A DNA stretch of 64,000 bases from Henckelia pumila (lineage: Eukaryota > Streptophyta > Magnoliopsida > Lamiales > Gesneriaceae), in assembly GCF_033568475.1 (NCBI RefSeq), contig NC_133122.1, positions 168,108,130 through 168,172,129 on the forward strand, read 5' to 3'. Positions 44,261 to 56,727 of this stretch are shown piece after piece. The notes under the pieces were generated by a model, which did no database searches, had not been told where the DNA came from, and worked only from the letters and a program-made list of their open reading frames with translations. The translations under genes were made by a program, and so were the position numbers. The first letter of the stretch is position 1. Every line of letters starts with the position of its first letter.

Positions 44261-44414
44261 TTTTGATATGATGCCCACCCACCGTGGCCACTTCTGTGTC
44301 CACCAATGATGTGATATTCATCTATTGGATGTAATGAATTGTAAGTTCAATAGTTGAGTGCCACCTGAATGGGTGACACGAAAATTGGCACGGTAAGTGG
44401 ACATCATATAAAAA
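44261..44414. mobile_element. Small TIR element (MITE-like)
   Basis: Inverted ends TTTTGATATGATGCCCAC and, from the other side, TTTTTATATGATGTCCAC, extending inward as CCACCGTGGCCA / TTACCGTGCCAA. No clear target duplication; the flanks carry TATATAGG/TATATAGT that could be an extension of the inverted repeat. Confidence 0.5.
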
Positions 44415-45228
44415 CTCTTACTATATATACCATCCATCTTAAATATATATAAATGTCACATATCTTTGATCATATGTCCCTAAATATATAATATAGTTTA
44501 TATATTTAATATTCATTTTTTCAATTATTTTACTAATCTATCATAATTATTAAATTCATTAAGTACTATTTTTATAATTTTTTTAAACTATTAAAACACT
44601 CTTCAACTAAGGATAAAATGAAAAATTCAAGCAAAATTTATTTCTTCAATGATTTTTCTAGTCCGTATGAAAATATATAGATTTGTATATATAGGACGAA
44701 TGTAGTACAATTTACAAACCCATATATGATATATATGTACATTTAAAAAGTGATGTTTTTGAAAAAGTGTCTGAATTTGTGAAGAATATGTTTTTTAACT
44801 TCAATTTTTTCTATCAATACTTTATTAAACGAAAGATAAAGTTATTGCAGATATTTGTCCATTAATTAAAGTTACCTGACAGCATGGTTGGACTAATGCG
44901 TTAGCCCAATAATTTACCATATATAACTTGTAAGCCAAGCTTTAATTTTAAAGAGAAAAACCGACAAAAATAGAAAATATAAATTGCGAGGAAAGTTTCA
45001 TTGTCGTTGTCAAAAGAAAGAGAAGAAAAGTACGTCGTTCAAAAGTCCATCCACGTGCTTCTCTCTCCCCCAACCTTGCCTAGTTGATATATATATATAT
45101 GTGTACTTGTATCTTCATTTTTACTCGACATAGGTGATATCTGCAACAAGATATTGGTACAAATTAAAGAAGCCAAATTAATCCAAATCAAGAAAGAAAG
45201 TTTTGATCAAAATCCCTTTTGATATTGC
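44415..45228. other. Upstream region of the IQM1-like gene
   Basis: AT-rich non-coding DNA. The last 250 bp include a TC-rich stretch at 45059-45072 (TTCTCTCTCCCCC) and a (TA)n run near 45087-45100 that could serve as a TATA region. I cannot fix the transcription start. Confidence 0.4.
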
Positions 45229-47403
45229 ATGGGTGTATCTTGTTCATGTCCATTTACCTTTTTCCATGATCTAGACAACGGTTTCGAATCAATTGTGGTG
45301 AAATCCATCAACCAGCTTGGAGATCATGAATATCAGAAGAAGAACGAAGATTCTACACGCCAACAATTAATGGAAGATTCTATGAAATTAACAATCTTTC
45401 CCAAACATGATGAAGCTGCTATAAAGTTACAGAAGGTTTACAAAAGCTTCCGAACCAGGAGAAAGCTAGCTGATTGCGCTGTTCTTGTAGAACAGAGTTG
45501 GTGGAAGCTACTTGATTTTGCACAACTCAAACATAGTTCCATATCTTTCTTTCACATCCATAAGCATGAGACTGCCATTTCGCGGTGGTCACGGGCCAGA
45601 ACCAGAGCTGCTAAGGTATATATATATATAATTTTTTTTTATCATATATACATACCCCGGCCCGGCCCCATGTGCTAAATTAAGCTTTTGATCAGTATCG
45701 TCTGATGTCTCTAATATGTTAACTTTAATTTTCCAGGTCGGAAAAGGTTTATCCAAGAATGGCAAAGCCCAGAAACTTGCTTTGCAACATTGGCTCGAAG
45801 CTGTAAGTACATTATTGAAACTCTCTTTTACTTAGCTAGCCAAGTGATCAACATGAAGAATTCATATATAATGATTTATTTGGTCATTAACAGATTGATC
45901 CCCGTCATCGGTATGGGCACAATCTGCATTTCTATTATGCAAAATGGTTAGATTCTCAAAGCAAAGAGCCCTTCTTTTACTGGTATATACCTCTACTGTC
46001 TTCTCTGCACCCCAATTAATTAGATAATATATATATAATTTTGTGTTGCTAATAAACAATATAATGCAATTTGTGCAGGCTTGATGTAGGAGAAGGAAAG
46101 GATGCTAATCTGGTCGAAAAGTGCCCTCGGTTAAAGCTTCAACAGCAGTGCATCAAGTATCTTGGCCCGGTACATACTGATCATGTTGTCCTATATATAT
46201 ATATGTAACTTCTTGAAGATGCTCATGCCCAACGTTAATGCCATCCGCAGATGGAGAGAAACGCGTATGAAGTGGCGATCGAGGATGGGAAGCTCTTGTA
46301 CAAGCAAACCGGGGAGTTTGTTGACACCATTGATGAACCAAAGGGTTGTAAGTGGATTTTTGTCCTCAGCACCTCTCGGATATTGTACGTTGGCAAGAAA
46401 AGGAAAGGGTCGTTCCAGCATTCCAGTTTTTTGGCTGGAGGGACTACCTTGGCTGCGGGCAGGATAGTTTCTGAAAATGGAGTCTTAAAGGTACGTATAT
46501 ATACTGCAAAAATCTAATTTACTTATTTGTTAGATCGAGATTTTCATTTCATTTCTTCTTTTGATCATGATCAATTTCAACAGGCAGTCTGGCCTCACAG
46601 CGGTCATTATCGGCCTACACCTGAAAATTTTCAGGACTTCATATCGTTTCTCAGGGAAAATGAAGTGGATCTTACTTACGTTAAGGTAATTAAATTAGAA
46701 ACATATATGGTATTTTCTTGATTAATCTTACATGATATAAGAAATGCGATATATGATTCATTTAATTAAATCATAATATTTTTTTTAGCAGCTTGATTGC
46801 ATTGATGGTGATGAAGATGACTACGAGGGAAAGAAGGAAAGCGTATACTTGAGAAGCAACTCCTCTGAAGATGACTTAACTGAAAAAGATCACTTGGAGG
46901 CAGATGTCAAAGAATCCAATATATCAAGAAATAATATTAATCCTCAAGATTTCCTAGGAAAATTGGCTAGTCTTCAGATACCAAGTAAACAAGGTTTATT
47001 AGCAACGTTAAAGAGAGGAGACGAATCAAATAATTTGGATATTGGATGTGAAACAGAACGAGATCAGTCGTTTTCTTCAGAGATCAGTAGCAGCTGCATA
47101 ACCGAAGAATACAACGAAGCTAAAGAGGACAGCGAATCCATTTTCAAAAGAATCAATTCACACAAAACAATGGTTTCCTACCAACTCGGGAAGCAATTAT
47201 CTTGCAAGTGGAGCACTGGAGCCGGACCAAGAATTGGCTGCTTGAGAGATTACCCGTCGGGACTCCAATCTCATGCTTTAGAGCAACTGAATTTGTCTCC
47301 AAGAAGTAAGAATCCATTAAGATTCGACGTCCCTTCTCGTGTATCAACTCCTGATAGCAGTAATCTTGCTCCTAGTTGCACAAGAATGCAACCTATCGTT
47401 TAG
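45229..47403 (+). CDS. IQM1: IQM1-like calmodulin-binding protein (IQ-motif family), 7 exons
   Basis: Exons 45229-45615, 45737-45802, 45894-45982, 46079-46169, 46251-46490, 46584-46685 and 46789-47403, all with GT-AG introns and consistent phases, give 529 aa. The start MGVSCSCPF is shared with plant IQM1-type proteins as I recall them. An IQ motif ([17 protein letters not shown], about residues 63-80) binds calmodulin. It is followed by the strongly conserved IQM core: FDIEK-like [85 protein letters not shown]. The acidic, Ser-rich C-terminal tail has [20 protein letters not shown] and [12 protein letters not shown]1 acts in calcium/calmodulin signalling, reported for stomatal movement. Family certain; the IQM1 subtype is likely. 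The gene looks intact. Confidence 0.93.
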
Positions 47404-47948
47404 TTTTTTTGGTTTTGTGGAAAGTACGAAAAGTACTGGTAGTAATAGTATAGCCATAGGATCAATTCTTTGCTATTCTTTTCAACAGCAATTCTTAGAC
47501 CTTTTTTTTTTTTTTTTTTTTCCATTTAGCCATGTATTAATTAATTAACTCTTTATAATTTTAATTTTTCCCCCCTTTTTGGTTCTCATCTAACACGAGA
47601 AATGTACAATTTCAAGTTGAGTAAACTAGCTGGCAATTTAATTAGAAGGAAAGTTGCCATATTACAGCTCTCTCGCTGTGGATGGACAAGTCCATATTGC
47701 CTAGTTCTCGGCTTCACAAGTCTTCATAGTAAAAACTCCATTCACTCAACTAAATGGTGGAGAAGAAGGGGAAAAAAAAAGCAGTGTAGGTCGATCTATT
47801 GGTATTGACCAAGTCTCCCAACTAGTACTCCACTAGTCATCATTGTCAAGAACGAAATTTTTCCTTTTTAAGGTGAAGATTTTATTTAATTATTTAAGTT
47901 ATGAGATAATTAGTATATTTTATGTATCATCTTCTATTCTCTCTTGGG
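47404..47948. other. 3' flank of the IQM1-like gene
   Basis: Presumed 3' UTR with a poly-T run at 47503-47521, then non-coding DNA. A short frame at 47602-47808 has no recognisable protein content and I do not call it. Confidence 0.5.
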
Positions 47949-48998
47949 AAAATTCTCGATTTAGTCCCATGTTTTTTGGGTGTCTCCCGGTTTAGTCCCA
48001 AATCAATTTTGTGACTCAATTTAGTCCCAAACCTTCATTCTATTTTACCGCGTTAGTATTTCTGTTAATTGTACCAACGGCACAAGCAGAAATCCCTCTT
48101 CATGCATAGAAAAACCCATTCCCAAATCCTAAGCCCTAAATGCCCGCATACGCAGAACTGAGATTGACGAATTTCTGAGCTTCGAAGCTCGCCCCTCACT
48201 CCATTCACCATTCCTATGCACGAACCACCAAAAATTCCCCAATCCTCCTTCGCACAGCCTTGGTTGGAGAATTCCTCAGCTTCGAAGCTCGCCGGTCGCT
48301 CATTTCACCATGCTTCCGTGAGAAGTGTTGAACAGTTTGAGGGTAAGGTTGCACCATCTTTCTACTAAAAAATATGATGCTTGGCAATTTTTTTTGTTCT
48401 TTTACCTGAATTTTTTTAGCGTCGTGCGTGACTTGGTTGGTTAAAAAGTAAGAACAGTAAGTAAGAACAGTACTTTAATTTTTCAAAAATAAAATCTCAT
48501 GTTTGCCTGAATGGAAGTAAAAATTAAAAACATGGTTCATTAAAAATATGCATTTGAGGGTGGCCAGCAGATCATTACCAGGAATGAAAGTGAGTAATTT
48601 GCATCGAATCTGCATAAATGTTTGATTGGAATTTTTTAGATATTTCCAATTCGACGGTGTGCACGCTATGTTTTTGTATAGTTACTTTTTAATAAACACA
48701 AAAGGAAGAACTATTGTCGAGATATTTTAAAATGTTTGTCATTTTGTTGTTAGAGAATAAATGAACTATTTTCTATCACTTGGTTGTGAGGGAATGAATG
48801 GTTTTTTTTTCCCTTGGTTTCTAAGTCTCAGATTTTGTATAACAAAGAAAATTGATCAACCAATTTTGTTATCATCTTTTGATTATAATATGGCAATCTA
48901 ATGATTTATAAATTCTCGAATATTATTTTTTAAATAATTATTGTGATTTATTTTCTTTCGTGCAGCTTTTACTCACTAAGTGATTGATTGGATATGTA

Positions 48999-51900
48999 AT
49001 GGCTAGACGAAGTACTTTTTCAACGAAGGGCACTCCAAATTATGGTAATCCGTCAATTTTTTAATTAGCTCTACAAAAATTTTATGATGCATTTTCCTGA
49101 TAATCTAATGTCTGTTTTTTTTTTTTTGTTTTCGATTCAGGATTAAATGGAGAACCAGATCTCTTTACAATTAAAATACATTAAAATGGAAGATTCAAAG
49201 ATCAAGAAAAACGCAATGAATACATCGGTGGTAGTTTTGAATATTTTGATTCTGTCGATCTTGATAAGCTTGGAATGATTGAATTGTGGGCATTTATGGA
49301 GGAGCTTGGATTTGAAGAGAAAAGGTCTTTTAGATTTTGGCACAAAGTCGGAGGTACTATTAATGAAGGTAGATACTTGGAAAATGATTCGGATGTGTTG
49401 AATCAAAGAAACCATATTCCGATAAACTATGAGGTTAAAATATATGTTCAACACTTAGATGATGGAAATCATGAGGCTAGAGATGACGAGTTTGATAACA
49501 ATGAGTATGATTTTGATGAAAATGATGGGCTACTGGATGCATTTGTTTGCGATGATATAGAACCTAAAGGAAAAATGATTGTGCATGGAGGAGAAAAAAC
49601 AGAAGATGTGATTTATAATATGCAGGAGGATAGTGAAGAAGATGTTTGTGCAGACAGTGACGGTCTTAATAGTATTCATGATTCTGATGAGGAGTAGGAT
49701 GGTGTAAAAAAGTATCCGTTGTTTGATCCAAAGAAGGATTCTGAAAAACCAGAGTTGAAGCTGGGTTTAGTTTTCAACTCGAAGAAAGAAGCAAAGTTCG
49801 CCATTGAAAGTTACTGCATTCGAGAAGGAATACCTGTCAAGTTTGTGAAAAATGATAATATCTGGCTTTGGGCTTAGTGCAATGATGATAATTGTCATTA
49901 GAAGATCCATGTTGCGAAGATGTCTAATGATAATTGTTGGCAAGTAAGAAATTTTGACAGATGTCACAGTAATTGTGTTCGGGATTTGAAAAACAATTGT
50001 GTGAACTCAACTTGGTTGGGAAATACTTTTGCCAAAAAATTCAGCACAAATCCTAAATTGGGACACTTGGAGTTTAAGGAAGAGATTTCTGTCATGTTTC
50101 AGTCAGATTTTTCGAGGAAGACTGCCTACATGGCTAAGAGAAAGGCGCTGAAATTGGTGCAAGGATCTGTTGAGGAGCAATTCCGAAAAATAAGAATGTA
50201 TTGTGCTGAATTGAAAAGATCCGACACTGGGGCTACTGTAGTTTTGAAGTTGACAGAGGATGACAAAGGTCCAAGGTTTCAAAGATTATATGTTTGTTAT
50301 TCAGTGTGTAAGCAAGGCTTTAAGAGTGCTTGTCGGCGTATCATTGGTGTTGATGGATGTTTTTTTAAAGGTGGAACATGGTGGACAATTGTTATCAGCC
50401 GTGGGGCTAGATCTGAATAATAATATATTTCCAATATGTTATGCGATGGTTGAGCGTGAAACAAAAGATAGTTGGACATGGTTTCTTCGACTCTTGGATG
50501 AAGACATTGGTGTAGGCAATGATCCACATACCTGGACATTTATGTCAGATAAGCAAAAAGGTTTGATTCCTGCACTTGAATCTAAGTTGAAAAACATTGA
50601 TGCAAAGGCATATGAATGGCTGTCAAAAAAACCTGGAAACCAGTGGTCTAAGGCATATTTCAGCACCACTCCTAAATCAGACATCTTGTTGAACAACATG
50701 TGTGAAAGTTTTAACAGCTTCATATTAGATGTCAGGGAGAAGCCAGTAATTGAGATGCTTGAGAAGATAAGAAATCTTTTGATGGGAAGATTTCAAAAAA
50801 ACAGAGACAGAGCTGAGAAATGGAAAGGTCGACTTTGTTCAAAGATCAGAGATGTGCTGGCAAAGGTCTATGTAGAGGCTATTAGGTATTCTCCCATGAA
50901 GTCAGATGAAATGCATTACCAGGTAACGAGATCAAACGATAGACGTGATCAGCATTCGGTTGACCTATTAATCCGGTCTTGCAGTTGTAGGAAATATGAT
51001 TTGACAGGGATTCCTTGCAAGCACGTTGTATGTACTATTTGGTGTACAACAAGAGTCTCTGACACAGCAAAATTGTTCTGTACCAAATGAATCAATAGAT
51101 ACTACTTTGGGTCCAATCAGGAAAAAAAACTTCATGTACTTATTTTGTTAGTTTTTACCCATTTATACTCTTTGGTATTTATTTCTGTATTTTTTTTGTT
51201 CGGAATAAGAATTTATGTTGGTCTTAAATTTATCTGTTTCAGGAAGACACAAAAAATTATGCCGTGCTTGCTTTCTGAATTTTTTGTTGGGTATGAGTAT
51301 TTATTTCTGTATTTTTTTTCTTGAGAATGAGAATTTATGTCGGTGTTGAATTTATTTGTTTCAGAAAGGGACAAAAAAATTTATGTCGTGCTTGCTTTCT
51401 GAATTTTTTTGTTGGGTATGAGTAGTTATTTCTGTATTTTTTGTCGGGAATGAGAATTTATGTCGTTCTTGAATTAATTTGTTTCACAAAGGCTCAAAAA
51501 ATTATGTCGTGCTTACTTTTTGAATTTTTTTGTTGGGTATTAGTAGTTATTTCTGTATTTTTTGTCGGAAATGAGAATTTATGTTGGTCTTGAATTTATT
51601 TGTTTCACAAAGGCTCAAAAAAAATTTTCGTGCTTACTTTTTGAATTTTTTCATTGAGTATGAGTATTTATTTCTGAATTTTTTGTTGGGATGATAATTT
51701 ATATTGATCCAGAATTTATCTGTATAGTTCATCCTTGATTCTTGAAAGACTTGATGTATAAGATTTATAAACAAATTTATGGTGAATATTTTTTTTTACA
51801 GGTGAAAAGAGCACAGAAAGTCGGAATTAATATTGAAAGGAGTTCATGCTCAATATCTTCGATAAATGTATCTTATTTAAAATATTGATTTGATATTATA

Positions 51901-52151
51901 AATACTAGAACAATATATTCTCTGATGGCATGGTTGACGTGTTTTTAAATAAATTTTTTGTATTGTTGTAGGCTAGCCAATCAGCGAACATCCATACACC
52001 TGCTTTTATGAAAGGTGGAGTTAGCTTCACAACAGTCTCACGACTGCAAGCTTACACAAGTGCTCGAGATAGAGTTGGACAGTCATCGTCTTCACCAACA
52101 AATCTCATGGGCAAGTCTACCGCTTCTCAAAAATCCTTTAAAAATAAGTGA
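48999..52151 (+). pseudogene. MuDR/MULE transposase (decayed, multi-exon)
   Basis: First exon MARRSTFSTKGTPNYG, splice near 49045 to 49141, then PDLFTIKIH-stop-NGRF, YIGGSFEYFDSVD (N-terminal PB1-like domain of plant MULEs) and an acidic region. Next come LGLVFNSKKEAKFAIESYC (MuDR domain), TAYMAKRKALKLV, the transposase core IGVDGCFFK..GGQLLSAVGLDLNN, YAMVERETKDSWTWFL, FMSDKQKGLIPAL, and a SWIM zinc finger CSCRKYDLTGIPCKH. Further exons appear at about 51802-51870 and 51973-52151 (ASQSANIHTPAFMKGG..., TGA at 52149). Broken by a TAA in the first domain (about 49181), TAGs at about 49695, 49876 and 49900, and a frameshift near 50370. Confidence 0.85.
51178..51712 (+). repeat. Tandem repeat, about 120-bp period, in the MULE
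   Basis: About four and a half units beginning near 51178, 51300, 51425, 51545 and 51660. Each has TTTATTTCTGTATTTTTT, then GAATGAGAATTTATGT, a TTTGTTTCA run and TCGTGCTT...TTTTTGTTGGGTATGAG. It lies between the transposase main exon and its last exons, i.e. within a presumed intron. Confidence 0.85.
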
Positions 52152-52462
52152 TTTCATTTGATGTGATATTACATCACAAAGATGTGATTTTGTTTATGGA
52201 TCCAATTATATCTTCATTTTGGCTCGTGATAGTTTGGGTTTCTAGTAACTGTATACTGCAATATTTGTTACCCAATGTAGTTACATTTAAGATTGTGATG
52301 AAATCAATTTTTTGAGAAGCAAACAATGTTCTACTCTTTTCTTACCACCTCTGCTCTTACATATTGTTCTGCTTGTCCTCAATATTCCACCCCCTTTTGT
52401 TCGAAAAAGCTGATATAAAACTAAAAAAAAATATGAACATACATTATGAATTAAAAGCCTTT

Positions 52463-52804
52463 TTTAAAGATGAACTCAGGCCCAAAATTTGTTAGGATCG
52501 GCCCTGCCTGTCTTGTAGCACTTTGACCCACAGGTTCAAGAGGTGGCTCCCACGTACGTAGAACTTTCCCCCGCATAACACTTATTTCCCGGGGTCTGCC
52601 GGATGGTGACCGTCTCTGATACCATTCTGTCACGCCTCGGGCCCAAGCCCGCGCCTGCGCGACAGCACAATGGACCCCTATAACATCTACTTCGTATTCG
52701 TCCTCGCTTTACGAAAATGATTAACCCAAGTTGCTATAGAATTTTATTGTAGCCCATTACTCATTATAAATCTTTCATTTTTTTCATGTGGGACAGGGAT
52801 CTCA
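52463..52804 (-). mobile_element. TRIM-like element: one short LTR plus internal part
   Basis: Minus-strand LTR of 177 bp (52628-52804), plus-strand start TGTCACGCCTCGGGCC and end GGGATCTCA, with the PBS TGGTATCAGAG on the minus strand at 52613-52624. The roughly 150-bp internal segment continues to about 52463 and has no coding sequence. The second LTR is missing. Short LTRs with a Met-tRNA PBS and no genes fit terminal-repeat retrotransposons in miniature. Confidence 0.6.
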
Positions 52805-52815
52805 TAATACTAAAA

Positions 52816-53906
52816 TGTCACGTCCCAAGATCGAGACCGAGACGTGTCACCGGCGTTGTTTCAAATTCACACAAATTATAAAACGATCAGCCTCGTAGTA
52901 CAGTATATACCAAACCAGTTTTTATTCATAAATAAAATTCCAAAAACATAGTCTTTTTCAGCTCCAAAATTCATAAAATGACAAAATCTTGCGGAAGCCT
53001 TAGAATAAACTAAATAACAAAAATATTAAATTGAAATAATCCCAAAACAAGGAATAACATAATCAAAATAAAATTCTTCAAGCTCTATTATTCACCAACC
53101 CCAAAACATATCTTGTTCTCGATTCTCTAACTCATCATCTTCATTATCTGGGAGGAAAAAAGGTAAAAGGGGTGAGCGTTTTGGGAAACACTCAACAAGT
53201 GGGGGGCCGTTTGAGACATATACCAAATATATGCATAAACATAGAATCATAATCGTGAGCATGAAAATGAACATAAACATAACTCAATACTTGGGCCATC
53301 ATGGCCGAAACATCATCATGAAACATAGACTTTCAACAGACATACATAAGCACTGAAATTCATCCCCTTTCCATGATTTACTGTCTCATATATGTTAATC
53401 TCTAAGGAGCGAGATCATGTCCAATATGTTAATCCTATTTGGAGTGAGGTCATACAACTATAAGGGTCATATCATTACAATATTCATTCGAATCATAACA
53501 ATGCTTGACAACATGCATGGCATAACATGAACCAACATGACACGAACAAAAGACACATGCTCGAACGAATTTCGAAAACCAAATACCATGACTCATCAAT
53601 AAATATTTTCAAAACCACAATAAGAAATATACATACAAAAGCTCACTTACAAATATATTGGTGCAAAAGTAATAACTTGAGTAGGAGAAGCCTTCGGCCG
53701 AAAAATTCAGAAGCAATTCTCGAAAATTTGGCAGACTCTTGAGCAATTTTCCTTCCAAATTCTATCCTACCTCCACGAGAGAGTATGGACAAAATGGACA
53801 ATTCCTCACATAATTCAGAAAGCACTTTACGAGAGATCTTAATCTATTGACCAATCAAAGTGCTCATATACTTAATATTAATCCTTTCACACCAAGCTTC
53901 TGACAC
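52816..53906 (-). mobile_element. Probable LTR fragment of another retrotransposon
   Basis: Begins TGTCACGTCCCAAGATCG, 12 bp after the TRIM-like LTR. It contains a GGGGTGAGCGTTTTGGGAAA stretch of the type seen in Gypsy LTRs in reverse. A PBS-like TGGTGTCAGAAGC reads on the minus strand near 53891-53903, with TG-rich sequence beyond. No coding part is recognisable. Boundaries and orientation are uncertain. Confidence 0.4.
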
Positions 53907-55198
53907 CAATTGAATTACTTGATTTCGAAATTAAAGAAAGAAAGTGGGCCGATTCCTTGGATATAGGTGGCAGCTTTATTCACCAAAAACAAATGAAGAA
54001 AACTTGGCTGACGTGAACAAGGCCGAACATGGACCGAAGTTTTGCTGCGAAAATATGAAAGAAAAGCTGAAAAATTGTGTGATTTTTCTTGAATTACGAG
54101 CCTTTGTTTATAGGCACAAAAATAAGTTTAAGATAGAAAAAAATCTGCATATTTTAAGTTTGTATAAAATTTCTATCTCTCGATATTTGATTCCCTAAAA
54201 ATCTAGATCTTATAATACTTGCAACCTTAATTATTATTATTGACTGAGGCACACGCGATACGTGTGCAACATTTGCACATGAATATTAAGTATAACATGT
54301 ATATGAATAAGTGTGTTATAAACTAAAATAATGTTGAGAGTGAATGTCTAAAATAATAATTATATCTTACCTCAGTTGAAATGACAAAATGTGGGTAACA
54401 TAGAGTTGTACAGAAAATTGAGATAATTTTGCCATAAATTAGAATTGCTAAAGAAAATCATATCTAAAATAAAAACAATGAATTTTTAATAAATGATCAT
54501 AATTATCGGCAGATAAATGGAAATAAGACCAACATATACGGGCCGGGAAAAAAAACAAAGCATATAATTAACTGGAAATATATTGGAGCTAAGATTAAAA
54601 TATTTTATTCTAAAATCTAAGTTATGACTCTTTGTAATAAATTTTGAAAAATCTCTACTCTTCAAAACTCAAATTTAAAATTCTTTTACAGCCTCTCTTG
54701 ATCCTTATACATTGATGCATTGACATACTACCTGTCCAAACAGAAACAACCATAAATAAATAAAATGAGTGCAAGCAAATATTATTAAATATACATTTAA
54801 GAATTTAATGTAACAAAATTAATATACATAAAATAAAAACATATATCTCAGAATTTTTTTTCCAGTCTATTTGAGTAGAAGTAGAACGTCTTTGTATACA
54901 ACATTTCCGGGATATAACCAGATCGCTAATGTAACTTTCCATATTTTATCAAATTCTTTGTGCAATGTTGAGTTACTCTTATTGAAATTGGACATATATC
55001 TAGCAAATAAAAACATATTTAATTTTATTACATTTGAAAAATAAAATGCATCACATATATCTAGCAATCGTGGCATACGCGTTGCGTGTGTAACGAAAAA
55101 ATGTGACAAATACGTGTAACATAATCCATTTCCCAAAATAAATTTAATGCAATAAAATAAGATAACTAAAATATTTAAAACATATATATACACATCAT
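53907..55198. other. Intergenic DNA, possibly LTR remnant at its left end
   Basis: 53907-54200 reads on the minus strand like an LTR (TATA-like CTATAAACAAAGG near 54108) next to the PBS-like site. From 54240 onward it is AT-rich with two GCGTTGCGTGTG-like motifs (54247-54275 and 55070-55095). No gene seen. Confidence 0.35.
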
Positions 55199-56436
55199 GT
55201 CTTAATGGATTAACGGAGTCCGAGAATAAACCCAGAATGATCAGAAATGATCCGAAGGGTCAAGAGGAACGGACGCAACGTCCTAGGAACGGACGCAACG
55301 TTCGTGCCAGCAAGAATGCATCACTGCTTACGCACATGATGTGACGTTCGGATGCAACGATAGCGAACGGACGCAACGAAGGTAGAACGGATGCAACGAT
55401 GGAGGAAAGGACGTTCCGTTCGATGTCTATAAATAGAGGTGCCGAGATTCATATCCAGGCACACCTTTCACCTCTCTTCTCTCGATTTCTTAGTCTTCTA
55501 GCTCAGATCTAGGGAATTCTAGGCGTCCCATCGGGAATCCGAAAGTGGCATAGCGGTCCAGGCGTCGTAGCGGAGCTGTGGCCTAGTTTTGAGGTAAGCA
55601 ACAACAACGGGCTGATGAAGGACGCAGGTATAACTTTTGCTTTCTAAAGATATTTAGGAGTATGCAATAGCTTAGTTAAGACTTTTAGAGCACTATAATG
55701 ATATTAGTATCATTTGAAAGTGTAGTGCGGATTATAGGCGTTGACCTAGAGCTGGTAGAGCTTGCCTAGTAATTAAGGTACGAAAGTACTGTTCGAGATA
55801 TCCTGACTGAGTATGCATGTATTATGTGTCTGCATGATTTATATGACATGATTATATGCTGCATACATTCGCATCTTGAGCTATCTCTTTTGAGATGTCT
55901 ATTAGTAGGATTTTACCCTATCCTGATAGTGGATAGACTTCCATCGATTTGAGTCCGGAGTATCCACTGGTTTTCGGTATGTGAGCCACCACCTGAAGCG
56001 ACGACACAGCGTGCTACATACTAGGGCCCGGTCTGTCTTTGTTATCTTATTCTTGTCCTCTAGTCAGTAGGAGGTACACTTGCATGCATGTATACTCATA
56101 CTCTCGTGCTGAGCGTTTTATGCTCACGTCTCGTACTTTGTGTATCTGGACACCCTATTCCATGGGGCAGGTTTGCGATTAGATGAGGCGGGTAGATCCA
56201 AGAGGGGCTAGACAGTAGATTGGCCAGCTGGAGCTTCGCCTAGGGTTTTATTTATTGCATTGGGTTGATACAGTATTTCAATTTGGTTGTATAACTATTT
56301 GGGTATTTGCAGATTCATTTCCTTGGGATTGTATAATATTTATGGCTTCCGCAGTTTATTCTGGTTTACTGTTCAATTAAGTTAATGGCATTCCTAAGTT
56401 TCTGATTAGTAGGTGATCTCGGTAAGGGTCACTACA
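55199..56436 (+). mobile_element. Gypsy solo LTR W, 5'-truncated
   Basis: Ends GTAAGGGTCACTACA like the LTRs of X and Y, preceded by the same 'ctgattagtaggtgatc' tail. A TATA box CTATAAATAG lies near 55428, with at least six GGAACGGAYGCAACG-type units in the preceding 200 bp. The TGTAGTGACCC start is missing, so the 5' end is truncated or decayed. No internal region follows. Its middle part (cgaaagtactgttcgagata, 'gtatgcatgtattatgtgt') parallels 14025-14090 of X. Confidence 0.75.
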
Positions 56437-56515
56437 TAAGTTATTGAAAGTTGAAATGTAATATTATTTTTTTCGAATAAATGTAATAGATTTTATTGAG
56501 ATAATGAAATATTAA

Positions 56516-56718
56516 GTGCAAATTGCTCAAAAATCCCTAATGCAAACATATTTTGCTCTGCACTCCCTAACCATTTTTTTGTACCACAATTTTTGTTAAT
56601 TTGTACCACATCTTGTATGGTTTTGTACCACATCTTGTATTGTTTTGTACCACATTTTATGACTAGGGATCCGAAAGCAAAATATGTTTGCATTTGGGGA
56701 TTTTTGAGCAAATTGCCC
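56516..56718. mobile_element. Foldback MITE with 9-bp TSD (Mutator type)
   Basis: Perfect duplication AAATATTAA (56507-56515 and 56719-56727). About 50-bp inverted arms with tips GTGCAAATTGCTCAAAAATC and GGGCAATTTGCTCAAAAATC, continuing with GCAAACATATTTTGCT on both. The loop holds three TTTTGTACCACA repeats. 203 bp, no coding capacity. The target is a roughly 100-bp AT-rich duplication (repeated 'taataatgaaatatt...gatagagtttttaatata'). Confidence 0.9.
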
Positions 56719-56727
56719 AAATATTAA

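Larger units (their letters stand above)
47949..52151 (+). mobile_element. Mutator-like (MuDR) element remnant
   Basis: The putative left end near 47953 is made of three GTTTAGTCCC-type repeats (GATTTAGTCCCATG, GGTTTAGTCCCAAA, AATTTAGTCCCAAA), a style seen at plant MULE ends. It is followed by a leader with a repeated GCTTCGAAGCTCGCC (near 48179 and 48279) and a spliced transposase. I could not find a matching inverted right end; many plant MULEs lack one. The right limit given is the end of the transposase. Confidence 0.6.

Noticed and set aside
46849..47403. Separate 184-aa gene starting at 46849
   Set aside because: It is the last exon of the IQM1-like gene; the frame runs continuously from the acceptor at 46788.
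47602..47808. 68-aa ORF downstream of the IQM1-like gene
   Set aside because: No domain, low-complexity Lys-rich end and no support from context.
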